Counted from the stretch's first letter, positions 55,401-62,785 are shown. The stretch is DNA of 64,000 nucleotides from Kryptolebias marmoratus (GCF_001649575.2 NC_051431.1:13904555-13968554); one strand, 5' to 3'. Notes: generated by a model from the letters alone, not told the origin. Numbers and translations are program-made.

Positions 55401-58400
55401 AAACTTTACAGCAACCAACTGTGTTTTATTCAGAGGCATTTGTTGCAGTAGGGTTTATTAGGCGTTCAGCTGAGGCTAAGTTTTGTTTAACAAAAGAGAC
55501 AGTGAGTCCTGAGTCCTGATAATAATCATGATGAGCAATAATCAAATGCCTTCGAGGTGCAGGATTTATAGTTTGTCAGGCGCACAGAAACTGTAACCCA
55601 GCTTGAACAAAAGCAACCCCCGATGTTAAACAGAAGCAGAGCTGAGCGAGCACGTGTTCGCCGTGTGTCTCTCGGTCTTCGAGTCTGGCGGAGCGTTGCC
55701 ACGACGGCACCAGGTGTCAGCAGCTATCCTGGCTTCAAAAGGCCATTAGAGCGGCGCTGAGCGGCTCCAGCCGGAGGAGAGCTGGCTCCTCACGTGCTCC
55801 GCCGAGCTGAGGTGAGCTCTAATCTGACTGACAGAAATGGATTTGCCCTTCAGCGGAATATTGAGCAATAGATCAGAGCCCACTGAAACCGTCTCAAGAC
55901 GAAATTCCTCGCTGCACGTGTGCAGACGAGGCAGATAAACTGAACAGTCTTCCTGCTGGGCTTCACTGAGGGTGGGTTTCTTATAATAAGCAATAATAAA
56001 AATGAAAGCAGCAATCCTAGCATGTTTTAAAACCAAGATCTTGCGCGATCTGCTAGCACTCGGAGTATGTAATGGGAATGAATCTCCGCTACTACCACCC
56101 CAAATTTCAGCAATAATAGCTACATTGTGTATGCAAAGGTTTAGCTGTGGTGGCCATCTTTACTTGGGCTGACTCAAAAAGTCTATTAGTTGTGGATGTT
56201 TGTTCACTGATTACTTTCTGAGAGTTTCACTAAGATCTGCTGAGGGGCTCAGGAGATATTTTGCTAACAGACAAACAGGTTTGACTCCGACAGGCAATGC
56301 CGAAGTTTCCAACAAAGATCTCACCTCTTAGCACCGAAGGAGTATGCGATGTGGATGGCTCTCAGCTAGTGCCACACCAAATTTTAGCTCAATGTCTGTA
56401 AAACTGACTGAGCTATAGCCAGTTTTGTGTTTGCTAAGGTGGGTTAGCTGTGGCGGCCATCTTAAAACAAGTGGACTTCAAAAGTAAATCAGCTGTAGAT
56501 GTTTATTCCGTAATTATTTCCTGATAGTTTCAGTAAAATCCATCTACCGGTTTATGATTTATTATGCTTACAGAGAAGCAAACAAACACACTCAGGCAAT
56601 TCCATTACAGTCATTTTCTTAATAGCAGATAAAGAGTCGATACAAGACAATCTGCATTTCTGCTCGAGACCAAAACTACACTAAAAAAAAAGCTTGTATT
56701 TCATCAAACGATAAGCAAAAGGCTGAGCTGTAAACTTCCTTCCCTCCATTCACGCCGTAAGCTCGAGTTAAACTCCTCGCCGGGGGCAACAAAAAGTGTT
56801 AATAGTGAGATCCCTTTCTGCAGAGTGATGGGATTCTAAGCTGGAGCTACAATCCACAAACAATCGTTTTGCTGCTACTTAGCGGACGCACACAAAATGG
56901 CCTCGATGACAACAGCACAAAGAGCCCCNACCCCTCCACCCCCCGGCGGGAACAAGCAGCCTCTCCACCCCTGCTTGCTGCTGCCATATTGACCCAGGTA
57001 ATGGGGATAATGGATGTTATTGCATCAGCAGTGGGATCAAACAGTAAAAAGGCAACCCTTCGGCTCAAACGTTTCATGCTCCCAAGTGCACGGCCCATTA
57101 TGGGGTTCTCCGCGCACACAAACACTCGCTTCCACCAAAACACTTAAGGACGAAGCGTTTCGGATTCCGACTCCGAGGACGGCGTGTTCCTGACATTACA
57201 AAGGTTACAGGACTACAGCAGTGACCTCGCCGTGATGTCTCAGAGCCAAGCTGAGACGCAACAGCTGACCCCACACGAGCGAACCAGGGATTTCTGCAGA
57301 TTTCCCCCCCCTGACAAACACTCAATGCAGATAAAACACACACACACACAATAGCAGGAAACGATAACGTGGTATAAAACCCATGAACAGTTCATGTGAC
57401 GAGCTGAAATCAGGTGGATCGGGAGCAGAATCAGCAAGTAGTTCAAGCCAACCAAACCTGACCTTTATCACATTTTTGTTTCTGGATGGTTGGTTCTCTC
57501 TGGTTTTGTGTTTTCAGATTTATCAGCGTGTTTCTGTGCAGTTTGTCTGCTGGCGTTTTCTGTCCTGTCCTCCTTCTGTTACTTGTTTCCAGCCGGGGCT
57601 TTTTAGATTTTCACACACACACACACCCCTGCTGCTCATCTGGTATCATCCCAGCTGCATCCACTCCACAATCATCTATCCTCACACACACACACACACA
57701 CATATACATATATATATACTGTGCTTAGTTGTCAAATGTGTGGCTGCTCAGTCTTTAGCTCCCACACCTGTTTGGTTTCTGTTTTCATTTCTTCCATGCT
57801 TTTTGGATCATCCCTGCCTGCACTCCCAGGTCCACCAACACCCCACACAGTCGGCACACTGTTTACAAAGAGTACTTAAAAATGAATCACATCTTCTTTC
57901 ATATATTATAGATGTTCGATTTTTAAACCCAATTCAAGTTAAATAATTTATAACAGGTTCACATTAAAAGCATGTTTGTTTAATTGGTTTTTAACAGCAG
58001 GCTCATTAAAGTTATATTTAAAGTATTGAGTTTCTTTATATTTTGCTTCAAATGAGCTGAACTTCTTTGGGATCTTTTAAAGTGGTTTATGATAAACACT
58101 TTTAATTTCTTTTTTGACTGTGGCTGATTTTTCCCTCATATTCAGATCAGTACCTGCGATTTCAGAGAAATGCTTTGACTCTGACCGATGAATTGTTGAG
58201 GCATAAAAATGGCTCCTGAATGCATGAATGAAGCAGTGTGCGTCGACACACAGAACTGAATCAGACCACTGATTTTAGAGGCAATTTCTTTGGCTGAATC
58301 TGTAAAAATATCAACGATAACAGAGTTTGATGCATAAAATAGTATTTTTTACACCAATGAGGCGATTCAAAAAACTATTAGCTGAAAACTGGACATACAG

Positions 58401-61400
58401 TGGTGCATCTCTCAGCTCCTGTTTCAGGTCTTTGCTGGATTGTTTTTGTCTTTTGACTTATTTCTTAGAGTCGTGACTTTCAAATAATATTCATCTGCTA
58501 GATATTTATTAGCCCCAAAGCGTCACCTTTATTCCTCCACTTTCCTCAGCTTTTCAAGCACGCACTGAACATAAAGACTGGACAGAAAATGAGGGAAAAG
58601 CAGCCACAGTTTAAAAAAAAAAAAAATACACTGAAAGCTTCCAGAAAGCCAGAGCTATTGATCAAGAAGCTTTAAAAGATTATTTTAAAAAGAGCCCAAC
58701 CCTTTGGAAGGAAAGTCTGACAAAAATAGGGGTGGTTTAAAACTTCTGCACAGTCCTGTACATTTACATTACAGTCAAGTTCATCATAAACATTTATCCA
58801 AGACGACTTACAAATAAGAAGCAACGATCTAACTGATACAGAAGGAGACTCGGCAGCACAGTGGGTAGAAACGGCAGCTCGGGTGAAACGGTTAAAAAGG
58901 TGCAAAGTAAACACGGGTCGAACATCACGTCAGATGAGACTGTGTCCTCTGAAGAGATTCACGGTTTCTAAAAAGGAAACTCTCAATCACTGCGGACCTT
59001 TGTGCCACATTTACAAAATAAGCACTGCTTTTCCGTTGTTTTCCGATGGGCCTCCAGCTTTGTCCATCATTTCCTTTCCAGGAGTCCCAGGGGATCTGGA
59101 TTATGTTTCACTAATCTTAACAACCACGAATTCGGCAAAACAACTTTAGGCGGCTGCGAGCCGATAATACAGCGTCACGACTCGAGTTTAAAAAAAGAAA
59201 AAACAGTGGAAGGCGGCTCCTTTTCTCTTTGCTGGTGTAGGAACACGTAAACATGACCAGCTCCAGAGTTTAACGCAAATCTTTCCCCACACAAAGACCA
59301 GAAACACACAAAAAAAGGCCTACAGGATACGTAATATTCACACCAAAACTTAATGTTTATTTGTTAGAAGGGTAAACCAACAGAACTTTTGAATTAAAAG
59401 CCTAGCCTTCCTTGTAGGAATGCACATCACCCACTGACGTTTTAGATGAATTATTATGAAAAATGGTAGAGTTGTAGCCGTTTTTGTCAAACCTTGATAA
59501 AATGGCTTTATGTGCGATCTAATAAGATGTTGAGATATCTCCCATGATCTGTTAGTGCTTGGAGTACGTGCTGTGAGTGACTCTCAGCTACTGCCACACC
59601 ACATTTCAGATCATTATCTGTAAAAAGTCACTGAGCTACCGTCATTTCTATGTGAGCTGAGGTCAACTGCTTGTGGTGGGTTGACTCCAAAAAGGTCAAT
59701 CAGGTGTACATCCAGTGACTGTTTTCTGAAAGTTTCAATAAAACCCGGTCAGTGGTAGGCCACACGCAGACACACACACGAGCCATGTCTTCGTCACACT
59801 TTCACTTTCAGCGGCGAGCGATGATTAAAAAAAAGGGGAAGAAATTCAGCAGTAAACCACAAGTTGCAGGCCTCTTTGGAGTGGCTGCAGCAGAGGCAAC
59901 ATTCAGAAACCGACTATCGGCACGATCTCCGCTCCGAACCACAGAGACAAACACAGCGGGACTGTGGCACTGTGCCGGAAGAGACGTCTGAACTTAAAGC
60001 TCCCCCATTTCAGACTCCGCTGATCCTCCGCCGCATTACTGAGCCTCCATTTATTAGGCTGCGGTCGACACACAACAAGGGCGTTTATTGTCCGACACCG
60101 ACTCCCCTCTTCTGGAGGAGGAGCGGGAGCCGTTTGGAGCTCGTGAGAGTCCGGCTGCCCACGGATGATAAGGTTGCACGTTTCAGACACGGCTGCCCAT
60201 CAAGTGGCATCTTAAAAGGCGGAAGGCAATAATGACTGTGTCTGCTTGTTTGTCTGCAGTGTTAGCAAAATATTGCATGAACCAGTGGGCGGATTTTACT
60301 GAAACTCTTAGAAAGTAATCACTGGCTGTACAATTACAACCAGTTTCCTTCTGAGGCAAACCCAATTAAAAGGTGGCCAGCACATCATAGTGTCCTTGGA
60401 TAACAAGAATGGCTCCGACTCGGCCAGTTTTGCAGATACTGAGCTAAAATTTGGTGTGGTAGTTCTTGAGAGTCGCCCCCAACACATACCCTGAGCGCTA
60501 ACCGATCAAGCAAGATCTGCTTCAAAAGTTTACCCTAACTGTTACAGTAAAACGCTGTCCTGACAGCCGCAAATCAAAGACCAAAATAATAAAAATGTTG
60601 AGAAATGTGGCCATAGTTTCCTGTTATTTACAGTCAATGGAATGAGGCCACATTATTGATTGCGGTAAAAGAATCAAAACACAATGGATGGAAGTGTAGA
60701 GGTGTACTTTTCTATCTGAGGTGAATGACCTCAGGACGCCACAGAGGGTCAACTACAGGAAGCGGACCCGATTAGGGCGGCAAGAATCCGAGGGGCTGGC
60801 AGACAATAGTCTGAAGTGAGAAATGAGTGAGAGGGTGGGGGAGGTGTTCAAGTGGGCCGTGGCAAACCGGGGTAAGGAAAGGTGAAGGCATGGAGAAAGT
60901 CAGGAGGTCAGAAGAGGAGGAAAGCCCGGCTCGGAAAGAGGAAGGGCGAAGAGGGAGAGCACAGACACACCGAGACATATTGTCAGCCTTAAACAAAAAA
61001 AAAAAACAACTCACAAACCATACATTTAAAAAAAAAAAAAAAAATCACACCTAAAACTCTCTTTCAATCACAGTCTCACCCAGGCAGTTTAAAAATTTAA
61101 AAAAAGGGATTAAACGCTGGGAACTAAATGTCTCCACACACACACACACATCTGGCTCAGAAATGTGTTTCTTGAGGGGAGCAGCATAGCTGAGCTGTCT
61201 CTGTGCTGTCCGGGCAGCACGGGGCCACTTGATCAGGGCTGGGACAGTGACAGAAAGCAGGCGGGAGGGGGCTGCCTCCTTATCCCTGCACCTCTCTGTG
61301 GGTGGCTAAAAATACCTGCAGCGAGCTGTTCCACACAGCAGAACTGCAGACAGATCAGAGTCAACATGTCTCCTAACAACAACAACAACAAGAAAAAAAA

Positions 61401-61880
61401 AGTATCCAGCTCTTCTTTTGTGTTCTGGCACTGTAGGGTCTCATGGTGCATGAGCTGCAGATTGCAACAAAGCCTGCAAACGGATTAAAATCAGGTGACA
61501 GAAACAAGCATTATAAGTGCTGATTGAAGTAGAACTAAGTTTATATCTGTAACAAATGAGGCAGGTGATGTCACATCAAAAAGGTTGAAAAAAGGCCAGT
61601 GAAATCCTAATAAAAGACTAAAAGGGCAGAGTCACATTTTGAGCAACTTTAAGTTAGTTTAGGAGCTGCAGCTTCTTTAAATGAGGCTAAATGAATGATC
61701 CACTTCCACTGATTAGTCCTAACCTGATTACAGGTCATGCTCCATCACATAGTTCTGCCTTTGCCCCGCATCTTATCTAAAACTGTCCCGAACCCCCCGA
61801 CCCGGCTGGGACTCACCTCCCCAGGTGTGCAGGAGGACCAGGAGTCCGGCCAGCAGAGAGGCGGTGTGTCGCGCAGCCAT
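23280..61880 (-). CDS. mcam: Melanoma cell adhesion molecule (MCAM/CD146), whole coding region
   Basis: MCAM is a single-pass immunoglobulin-superfamily adhesion receptor of endothelium and other cells. Sixteen exons join in one frame (about 624 residues up to GDQ; human has 646 in total). Order: signal peptide with predicted cut at AWA|AVEV, five Ig domains each with its cysteine pair, a Thr-rich stalk, a membrane helix (GVIIAVIIICILLLAILG), juxtamembrane KKGK (the ERM/moesin-binding motif in mammals), and a tail with dileucine ILL. The last coding exon is uncertain; 23280 assumes the best-looking acceptor. Teleosts may have two MCAM copies and I cannot say which one this is. Intron 1 is about 27.7 kb, the rest is compact. 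Confidence 0.93.
23688..23799 (-). CDS. mcam: mcam exon 16: cytoplasmic tail with dileucine
   Basis: It reads ITREKSSRDNIVVEMKSDNT then EEAILLGVNGDKQPPGDQ, matching human SELVVEVKSDKLPEEMGLLQ and GDKRAPGDQ. The dileucine that sorts MCAM to the basolateral membrane is kept. At 112 nt it is not divisible by three, so skipping would shift the frame, as in the known short MCAM isoform. Donor CAG|GTGAGA, phase 0. Confidence 0.94.
23800..25264 (-). other. mcam: mcam intron 15 with a Tc1-like relic
   Basis: About two thirds of this 1.5 kb intron is an internally deleted Tc1-like transposon (24082-25060). The remainder shows nothing recognisable. Confidence 0.75.
24082..25060 (+). mobile_element. 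Decayed, internally deleted Tc1-like transposon
   Basis: Terminal inverted sequences are recognisable: AGTCTTCACACCACTGG and CCACATTTTGTCAAGTTTC on the left against CTTGACAAAATGTGGAAAAG and GGGGTGTGAATACTT on the right. The inside retains transposase-coding remnants on the plus strand (GTGAAGACCAAGGAACGC, CATGGCCGTCCGGCTAAACT, CTTCCAGCAGGACAACGACC, AGATGTGCAAAGCTGGTAGA), all typical of fish Tc1 transposases. Stops and frameshifts abound and much of the catalytic middle is gone. Confidence 0.82.
25265..25388 (-). CDS. mcam: mcam exon 15: transmembrane helix and KKGK motif
   Basis: It reads ESKGVIIAVIIICILLLAIL then GSVLYFLYKKGKICNRSGKQ, matching human ESRGVVIVAVIVCILVLAVL and YFLYKKGKLPCRRSGKQ. 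This is the single membrane span, with the positively charged KKGK stop-transfer that binds ERM proteins in mammals. Donor GACAT|GTAAGG, phase 2. Confidence 0.95.
25802..25843 (-). CDS. mcam: mcam exon 14: second stalk mini-exon
   Basis: A 42-nt exon encoding VKTETPTTSKKTKT. Acceptor tttttctcag, donor ACAG|GTTTGT. Phase 1 at both ends and in-frame in or out of the transcript. I call it from splice sites, Thr-rich composition and matching phase; it is the least certain of the internal exons. Confidence 0.68.
25844..27501 (-). other. mcam: mcam intron 13
   Basis: This 1.7 kb intron carries two tandem diverged copies of dispersed family B (about 26030-26370 and 26410-26690). No coding exon is evident. 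Confidence 0.65.
26030..26690. repeat. Dispersed family B, two tandem copies
   Basis: Both copies share TTTACATCACNNTCAAT, the stretch GCAAATAGC-GCAGC followed by GCACTTCCTGTGCACACTGG or its equivalent, and the end TAGNTCGTCAAT. The first spans about 26030-26370 and the second about 26410-26660. Confidence 0.55.
27502..27555 (-). CDS. mcam: mcam exon 13: Thr-rich stalk (cassette-type)
   Basis: A 54-nt exon encoding PIHTTTPATTTTTIPKAP, a mucin-like stalk likely to be O-glycosylated. Acceptor gttttcag, donor CCAG|GTAAGA. It starts and ends in phase 1 and is divisible by three, so skipping would preserve the frame. Confidence 0.85.
27887..28034 (-). CDS. mcam: mcam exon 12: Ig domain 5 second half
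   Basis: It reads LIKAASETETEVGAKSVVSV then PVDSDSSVFCNASNELGTDG, matching human GVECTASNDLGKNTS. It carries the last Ig cysteine and an NAS glycosylation site. The donor is ATCC|GTGAGT. Confidence 0.93.
28364..28577. mobile_element. Palindromic hAT-like MITE, copy 1
   Basis: A 214-bp non-coding element with long terminal inverted repeats: the left end GGTCTCCAATCCTGGTCC (first base varies) is the reverse complement of the right end GGACCAGGATTGGAGACC. The inner CTCCAACACACCTGATT occurs twice. Flanks GTCTGGAG and GTGTGGAG form an 8-bp target duplication with one mismatch, as expected for hAT transposition. Confidence 0.8.
29400..29610 (-). pseudogene. Tc1-like transposase fragment
   Basis: On the minus strand one reads CWETMGPGIQEDVTLTFTAK, resembling the MGPGI-x-VDVTLT block of Tc1-like transposases in fish. 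The flanking sequence no longer aligns by eye and no terminal repeats were found. Confidence 0.55.
29730..29854 (-). CDS. mcam: mcam exon 11: Ig domain 5 first half
   Basis: It reads GPPEIKEEALNEIETFEKTV then DLSCHVRGYPTPRITWSTSD, matching human LSCEASGHPRPTISWNVNG. The donor is AAG|GTACTG. Confidence 0.93.
29976..30117 (-). CDS. mcam: mcam exon 10: Ig domain 4 second half
   Basis: It reads NGQKVGKGHSLTLKDATFDS then AGTYVCMVSVPEIKGMETSS, matching human YRCVASVPSIPGLNRTQ. The DSAGTYVC motif is the standard F-strand. The donor is AAAG|GTAAGT. Confidence 0.94.
30327..30439 (-). CDS. mcam: mcam exon 9: Ig domain 4 first half
   Basis: It reads YLDPVVLTPSEAVGDHGKDI then TITCNALSSLPTETTWFK. TITC and TWF mark the B and C strands. 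The donor is AAG|GTTAGG. Confidence 0.92.
30543..30678 (-). CDS. mcam: mcam exon 8: Ig domain 3 second half
   Basis: It reads SEAGWDVDTLVLENVTRLHS then GTYQCTQTDMDTFEELSDNT. YQC is the second Ig cysteine; human has SGRYECQGLDLDTMISLLSE. NVT is a possible N-glycosylation site. It ends AATT|GTGAGG. Confidence 0.93.
30767..30798. repeat. (AT)n microsatellite in mcam intron 7
   Basis: About sixteen AT units lie 69 bases from the 5' end of the intron, between exons 7 and 8. Confidence 0.9.
30866..30993 (-). CDS. mcam: mcam exon 7: Ig domain 3 first half
   Basis: It reads YPSTAVNIWVESPKGKIKEG then DSVELHCRGNGNSPSMFSIR, matching human LKEGDRVEIRCLADGNPPPHFSI. The donor is AAA|GTAAGA. Confidence 0.93.
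31792..31968 (-). CDS. mcam: mcam exon 6: Ig domain 2 end
   Basis: It reads VVDVKSSVTQSSGLYLVSSE then LKLKVEKEDKNALFYCEATY, matching human SSGLYTLQSILKAQLVKEDK and AQFYCELNY. It ends PPINITVLY across the splice. The donor is TTGT|GTGAGT. Confidence 0.93.
32308..32395 (-). CDS. mcam: mcam exon 5: Ig domain 2 strands B-C
   Basis: It reads IGTCEVKNGYPKPNITWYKN then NNPLRSTPN, matching human ATCVGRNGYPIPQVIWYKNG. The first cysteine, the GYPxP turn and tryptophan of a C2/V-like Ig fold are present, and NIT is a possible glycosylation site. Confidence 0.93.
32482..32552 (-). CDS. mcam: mcam exon 4: Ig domain 2 start
   Basis: A 71-nt exon encoding AKPKPPTIRGAQTGISVNEA and DLSL, equivalent to the human APEEPNIQVNPLGIPV region that opens the second Ig domain. 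The donor is CTG|GTAAGC. Confidence 0.88.
32553..33640 (-). other. mcam: mcam intron 3 with a Tc1-like element
   Basis: Most of this 1.1 kb intron is a transposon relic at 32756-33588 flanked by TA. Nothing else is recognised. Confidence 0.75.
32756..33588 (+). mobile_element. Tc1/mariner-like element relic
   Basis: The 833-bp unit is flanked by TA at both ends (32754-32755 and 33589-33590). Its ends are inverted repeats: ATGCAGATAAATTAGTTGG against CCAACATATTTATCTGCAT. The inside reads, on the plus strand, like a Tc1-type paired helix-turn-helix: KAKDYRAISEQLRVPLTT then VKQYKVHGTVANLPGHGRK. Later parts contain stops. Confidence 0.82.
33641..33863 (-). CDS. mcam: mcam exon 3: second half of Ig domain 1
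   Basis: It reads VTRSGGEQEIYHYDSIKRDA, then ISVNVTVGEVVLTISDVQVE and DNVEFICLVKG. The second Ig cysteine is FIC. NVT is a possible N-glycosylation site. The donor is TTTG|GTGAGA. Confidence 0.93.
33949..34073 (-). CDS. mcam: mcam exon 2: first half of Ig domain 1 (V-type)
   Basis: It reads WAAVEVNMKDKVEVYLGETA then QITCMYTSEDG and IKWFY. The first Ig cysteine (QITC) and the core tryptophan (KWF) are visible. The acceptor is ctttcag and the donor TAT|GTGAGT. Confidence 0.93.
34330..34545. mobile_element. Second, diverged copy of the same fish tail repeat
   Basis: It contains TTTGGAATCTCCAGTTAACC, CAACATGCATGTTTATGGAG and AAACCAGGACCTTCATGCTT, in the same order as the block at 52290-52605. 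Confidence 0.6.
34555..35080. mobile_element. T/CT-rich dispersed repeat with LINE-like tail
   Basis: This T-rich block has repeated TTGCCTTGTCTTGCC-like motifs and ends TTTATTAAATCAGTTTTTG, GAGTCTGCGTCTTGGGTTCG, then CGCATTCTGACAAAG. The ending resembles a common fish repeat. I could not assign it to a family. The two long open frames inside it are artefacts. Confidence 0.5.
36950..37530 (-). repeat. Dispersed family A, copy 3 (reverse orientation, compound)
   Basis: It contains GAAGGAATGCATATCGCCCG, ACTCTCAGCTACTACCGG, again ACTCTCAGCTACGACCACAC, CAGCCATCTTGAATCAGGTG and a run of GACAGACAAACAAACCAACG. The order is the reverse of the plus-oriented copies. It seems to be two overlapping insertions. 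Confidence 0.6.
39373..39415. other. Near-perfect hairpin in mcam intron 1
   Basis: ATGTGGCTAAAGGCAC pairs with GTGCCCTTAGCCACAT at 15 of 16 positions. Further pairing inside leaves a loop of about five bases. It could fold as RNA from either strand. It may equally be a decayed small inverted-repeat element. Confidence 0.55.
40381..40444. repeat. (GT)n microsatellite, about 32 units
   Basis: The longest simple repeat in the window, with one interruption (GA at about 40387). It lies in mcam intron 1. Confidence 0.95.
45250..45650. repeat. Dispersed family B, copy 3
   Basis: It shares the CACTTCCTGCAGTAACATCA, TTTCTGTCAGAATAACTGTA and GACCATTGTGAAATT blocks with the copies at 26030-26690, and continues with TGCTCATAACCTTACCACAA, which recurs at 50880-50930. 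Confidence 0.5.
46439..46458. repeat. (TG)10 microsatellite
   Basis: An uninterrupted TG run in mcam intron 1. Confidence 0.9.
46915..47060. repeat. Dispersed family B tail copy
   Basis: AAAAGGTTATGAACGATTAA then TATCTTACC and GAATGACCTCAATTTGGAG recur, diverged, at 50820-50940, 54588-54660 and 55200-55280. Confidence 0.45.
47100..47800 (+). mobile_element. L2-like LINE 3' end fragment
   Basis: The plus strand encodes SRTGGRAFSSQTPLLWNPLP then VSVHEADTLSTDKIRFQTFL followed by TGA TAA. This is the C-terminal pattern of L2-type non-LTR reverse transcriptase proteins that is frequent in fish (GGRAFS-x-x-AP-x-LWN-x-LP). The following CCGATCGAGGCAGGTGGCCG and CTGAACTGAATCG match the usual 3'UTR of such elements. 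The 5' part is absent. Confidence 0.72.
47343..47380. other. Perfect 16-bp inverted repeat
   Basis: GTTTGTCCTTGAGCTC and GAGCTCAAGGACAAAC are exact reverse complements around the 6-base loop TCCCTG. It lies inside the L2-like fragment. Confidence 0.8.
48465..48870 (+). repeat. Dispersed family A, copy 4
   Basis: It shares CTGTCTGTCAGCAAAATATC, AAACTTTCAGGAAATAACAA, GGTTTTACAGATATTGGGCT and TTCAAGGTTTGACCAAAACA with other copies. Confidence 0.6.
49352..49385. repeat. (TTCAT)-type pentanucleotide repeat
   Basis: Alternating ATTTC and ATTC units in mcam intron 1, about 34 bp. Confidence 0.8.
52290..52605. mobile_element. Dispersed LINE/SINE-type tail (fish repeat)
   Basis: The block GACAATTTGGAGTTACCAAT, CAACCTAAAGTGCATGTTTT, GAGAACCTGTGACCTTCTTG and GCTCTAACCACTGGTCCACT is a repeat found very widely in fish genomes. 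Its exact class is uncertain to me. Confidence 0.6.
52832..53050 (+). repeat. Dispersed family A, copy 5
   Basis: It shares AGATTTGGTGTGGTAGCAGC, AGCACCAACACATCTCACGA, AGGGTTTGACTAAAATGGG and GGTGGTGGGTGATATGCATT with other copies. Confidence 0.6.
56040..56600 (-). repeat. Dispersed family A, copies 6a and 6b (reverse, adjacent)
   Basis: Two half copies follow one another. The first has GCACTCGGAGTATGTAATGG and GTGGTGGCCATCTTTACTTG. The second has GGATGGCTCTCAGCTAGTGC, ATTTTAGCTCAATGTCTGTA and GTGGCGGCCATCTTAAAACA. Confidence 0.6.
57682..57719. repeat. Compound (CA)n(TA)n microsatellite
   Basis: A CA run passes into a TA run. It lies in mcam intron 1. Confidence 0.9.
58755..58830 (+). mobile_element. 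Short SINE/LINE-type tail fragment
   Basis: The sequence TTTACATTACAGTCAAGTTC then TTTATCCAAGACGACTTACA matches the often-seen fish 3' tail motif (ttatccaaagcgacttac). It is short and diverged. Confidence 0.5.
59415..59750 (-). repeat. Dispersed family A, copy 7 (reverse, longest)
   Basis: It contains GTAGGAATGCACATCACCCA, TTGTCAAACCTTGATAAAAT, GACTCTCAGCTACTGCCACA, TAAAAAGTCACTGAGCTACC and GAAAGTTTCAATAAAACCCG. Confidence 0.6.
60236..60530 (+). repeat. Dispersed family A, copy 8
   Basis: It contains TGTTAGCAAAATATTGCATG, GCGGATTTTACTGAAACTCT, CAGATACTGAGCTAAAATTT and GAGAGTCGCCCCCAACACAT. Confidence 0.6.
61817..61880 (-). CDS. mcam: mcam exon 1: start codon and signal peptide
   Basis: The ATG at 61880-61878 sits in a good context (ACCATGG), directly after an (ACC)8 repeat. 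The exon encodes MAARHTASLLAGLLVLLHTW and ends GGAG|GTGAGT. The hydrophobic core SLLAGLLVLL is a typical signal peptide, and joining to exon 2 gives HTWGAWA with a good signal-peptidase site. Confidence 0.88.
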
Positions 61881-61904
61881 GGTGGTGGTGGTGGTGGTGG
61901 TGGT
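61881..61904 (-). repeat. (ACC)8 trinucleotide repeat abutting mcam start codon
   Basis: Eight GGT units on the plus strand read as ACC on the mcam strand and run straight into ATGG, so the last unit supplies the -3 adenine of the Kozak context. Confidence 0.9.
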
Positions 61905-62280
61905 TCGGCGCAGAAGATGTCCGAGCTCGGGGTGTGTTCAGACGGAGTCTGGTCCTCTTCTGATTGAGCACACGCACTCACACGCGCGCTCGGGGCGAGG
62001 AGGCAAGATGATGCAGAGGGGGAGGAGGCGGACGGTGCTCCTCCGCTGCAAAAAGTAAAGCCCTCCTGCAGCGCCCAGCTCGTAGTGCACGGGTCATCTT
62101 CTGTCCGCGTCTTCAGACGTCCTCATAAACCTCCCCCAACAGTTCATCAAGTTCTCATTTCTTTACAGACATTAAACTGATCCAGTCGCCCGGGTGAAGT
62201 TGTAGTAAAGTGGGTATTTTTTGCAGCGGACACAAAGAGGAGGAACTTTGCTTCGGGAGGAGGAGGTCTGGAGACAAACT
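61881..62280 (-). promoter_or_regulatory. mcam: mcam 5'UTR and putative promoter
   Basis: Upstream of the mcam ATG the sequence is GC- and CpG-richer than the surrounding intron, for example at 61975-62045 with GCGCGC and several GAGG blocks. This is consistent with a CpG-type promoter. An (ACC)8 run abuts the ATG. I cannot place the start of transcription or a TATA box with confidence. Confidence 0.4.
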
Positions 62281-62593
62281 CACCCTGCCACAAAGTTGAA
62301 GCCAATTTGTTTTAACCACATTTGTGTTGATGCTGAGGCATTTCTGCAGTGAGAGTGTTTCAGATGTTTTATCTGGAGGAAACTGCCAAGCTGCTGCTGA
62401 CAGACAACGGATGGGTGGGACAAGTGTTCAGCAGGCTGCATGCAGGTCACATCAGTGCTCCACACAATACAAATTAACAACAATAATAAGGTGTGATAAA
62501 AAAAATAAAGGTGAAAGTAAAGGGCCATTTTTGATTAAACGTGAAAATAAAGTTTAAAAAAAATTTAAAAACCAAATTAAATAAGACCAAAGG

Positions 62594-62785
62594 AAAAGGG
62601 CCACCATCCTGCATATTTTACTTGTTTCTCTGCTCCAACACACCTGATTTGAATCAATGGGTGATTAACAGGCTTCTGCAGAACAGGAAGAGGTAATTTA
62701 ACCACTGAATCAGGTGTGTTGGAGCAGGGAAACAAGGAAAGCATGCAGGATAGTGACTCTCCAGGACCAGGGTTGCCTACCACTG
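62594..62785. mobile_element. hAT-like MITE, copy 2 (left end eroded)
   Basis: It shares GGGCCACCATCCTGCAT, CTCCAACACACCTGATTTG, CAGGTGTGTTGGAGCAGG and the right end TACCACTG with copies 1 and 3. The outermost left ~20 bases are lost or diverged. Confidence 0.75.

Larger units (their letters stand above)
34074..61816 (-). other. mcam: mcam intron 1 (27.7 kb)
   Basis: The signal peptide exon and exon 2 join in phase across this span. I found no other coding exon in it. Contents, in order: LINE-like dispersed fragments (34330-35070), family A (36950-37530), a hairpin (39373-39415), a long GT microsatellite (40381-40444), family B (about 45250-45650 and further copies), an L2-like LINE end (47100-47800), family A (48465-48870), a LINE-like tail (52290-52605), family A (52832-53050, 56040-56600), CA/TA repeats (57682-57719), a possible SINE/LINE tail (58755-58830), family A (59415-59750, 60236-60530). 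Other parts are AT-rich with no feature I can name. One ambiguous base (N) is at 56929. Confidence 0.75.

Noticed and set aside
56929..56929. Ambiguous base N
   Set aside because: Assembly uncertainty in a C-rich run, not a biological feature.
57383..57946. 187-residue open frame on the plus strand
   Set aside because: Low-complexity composition, crosses CA/TA microsatellites, no family resemblance, no splice partners. It lies within mcam intron 1.
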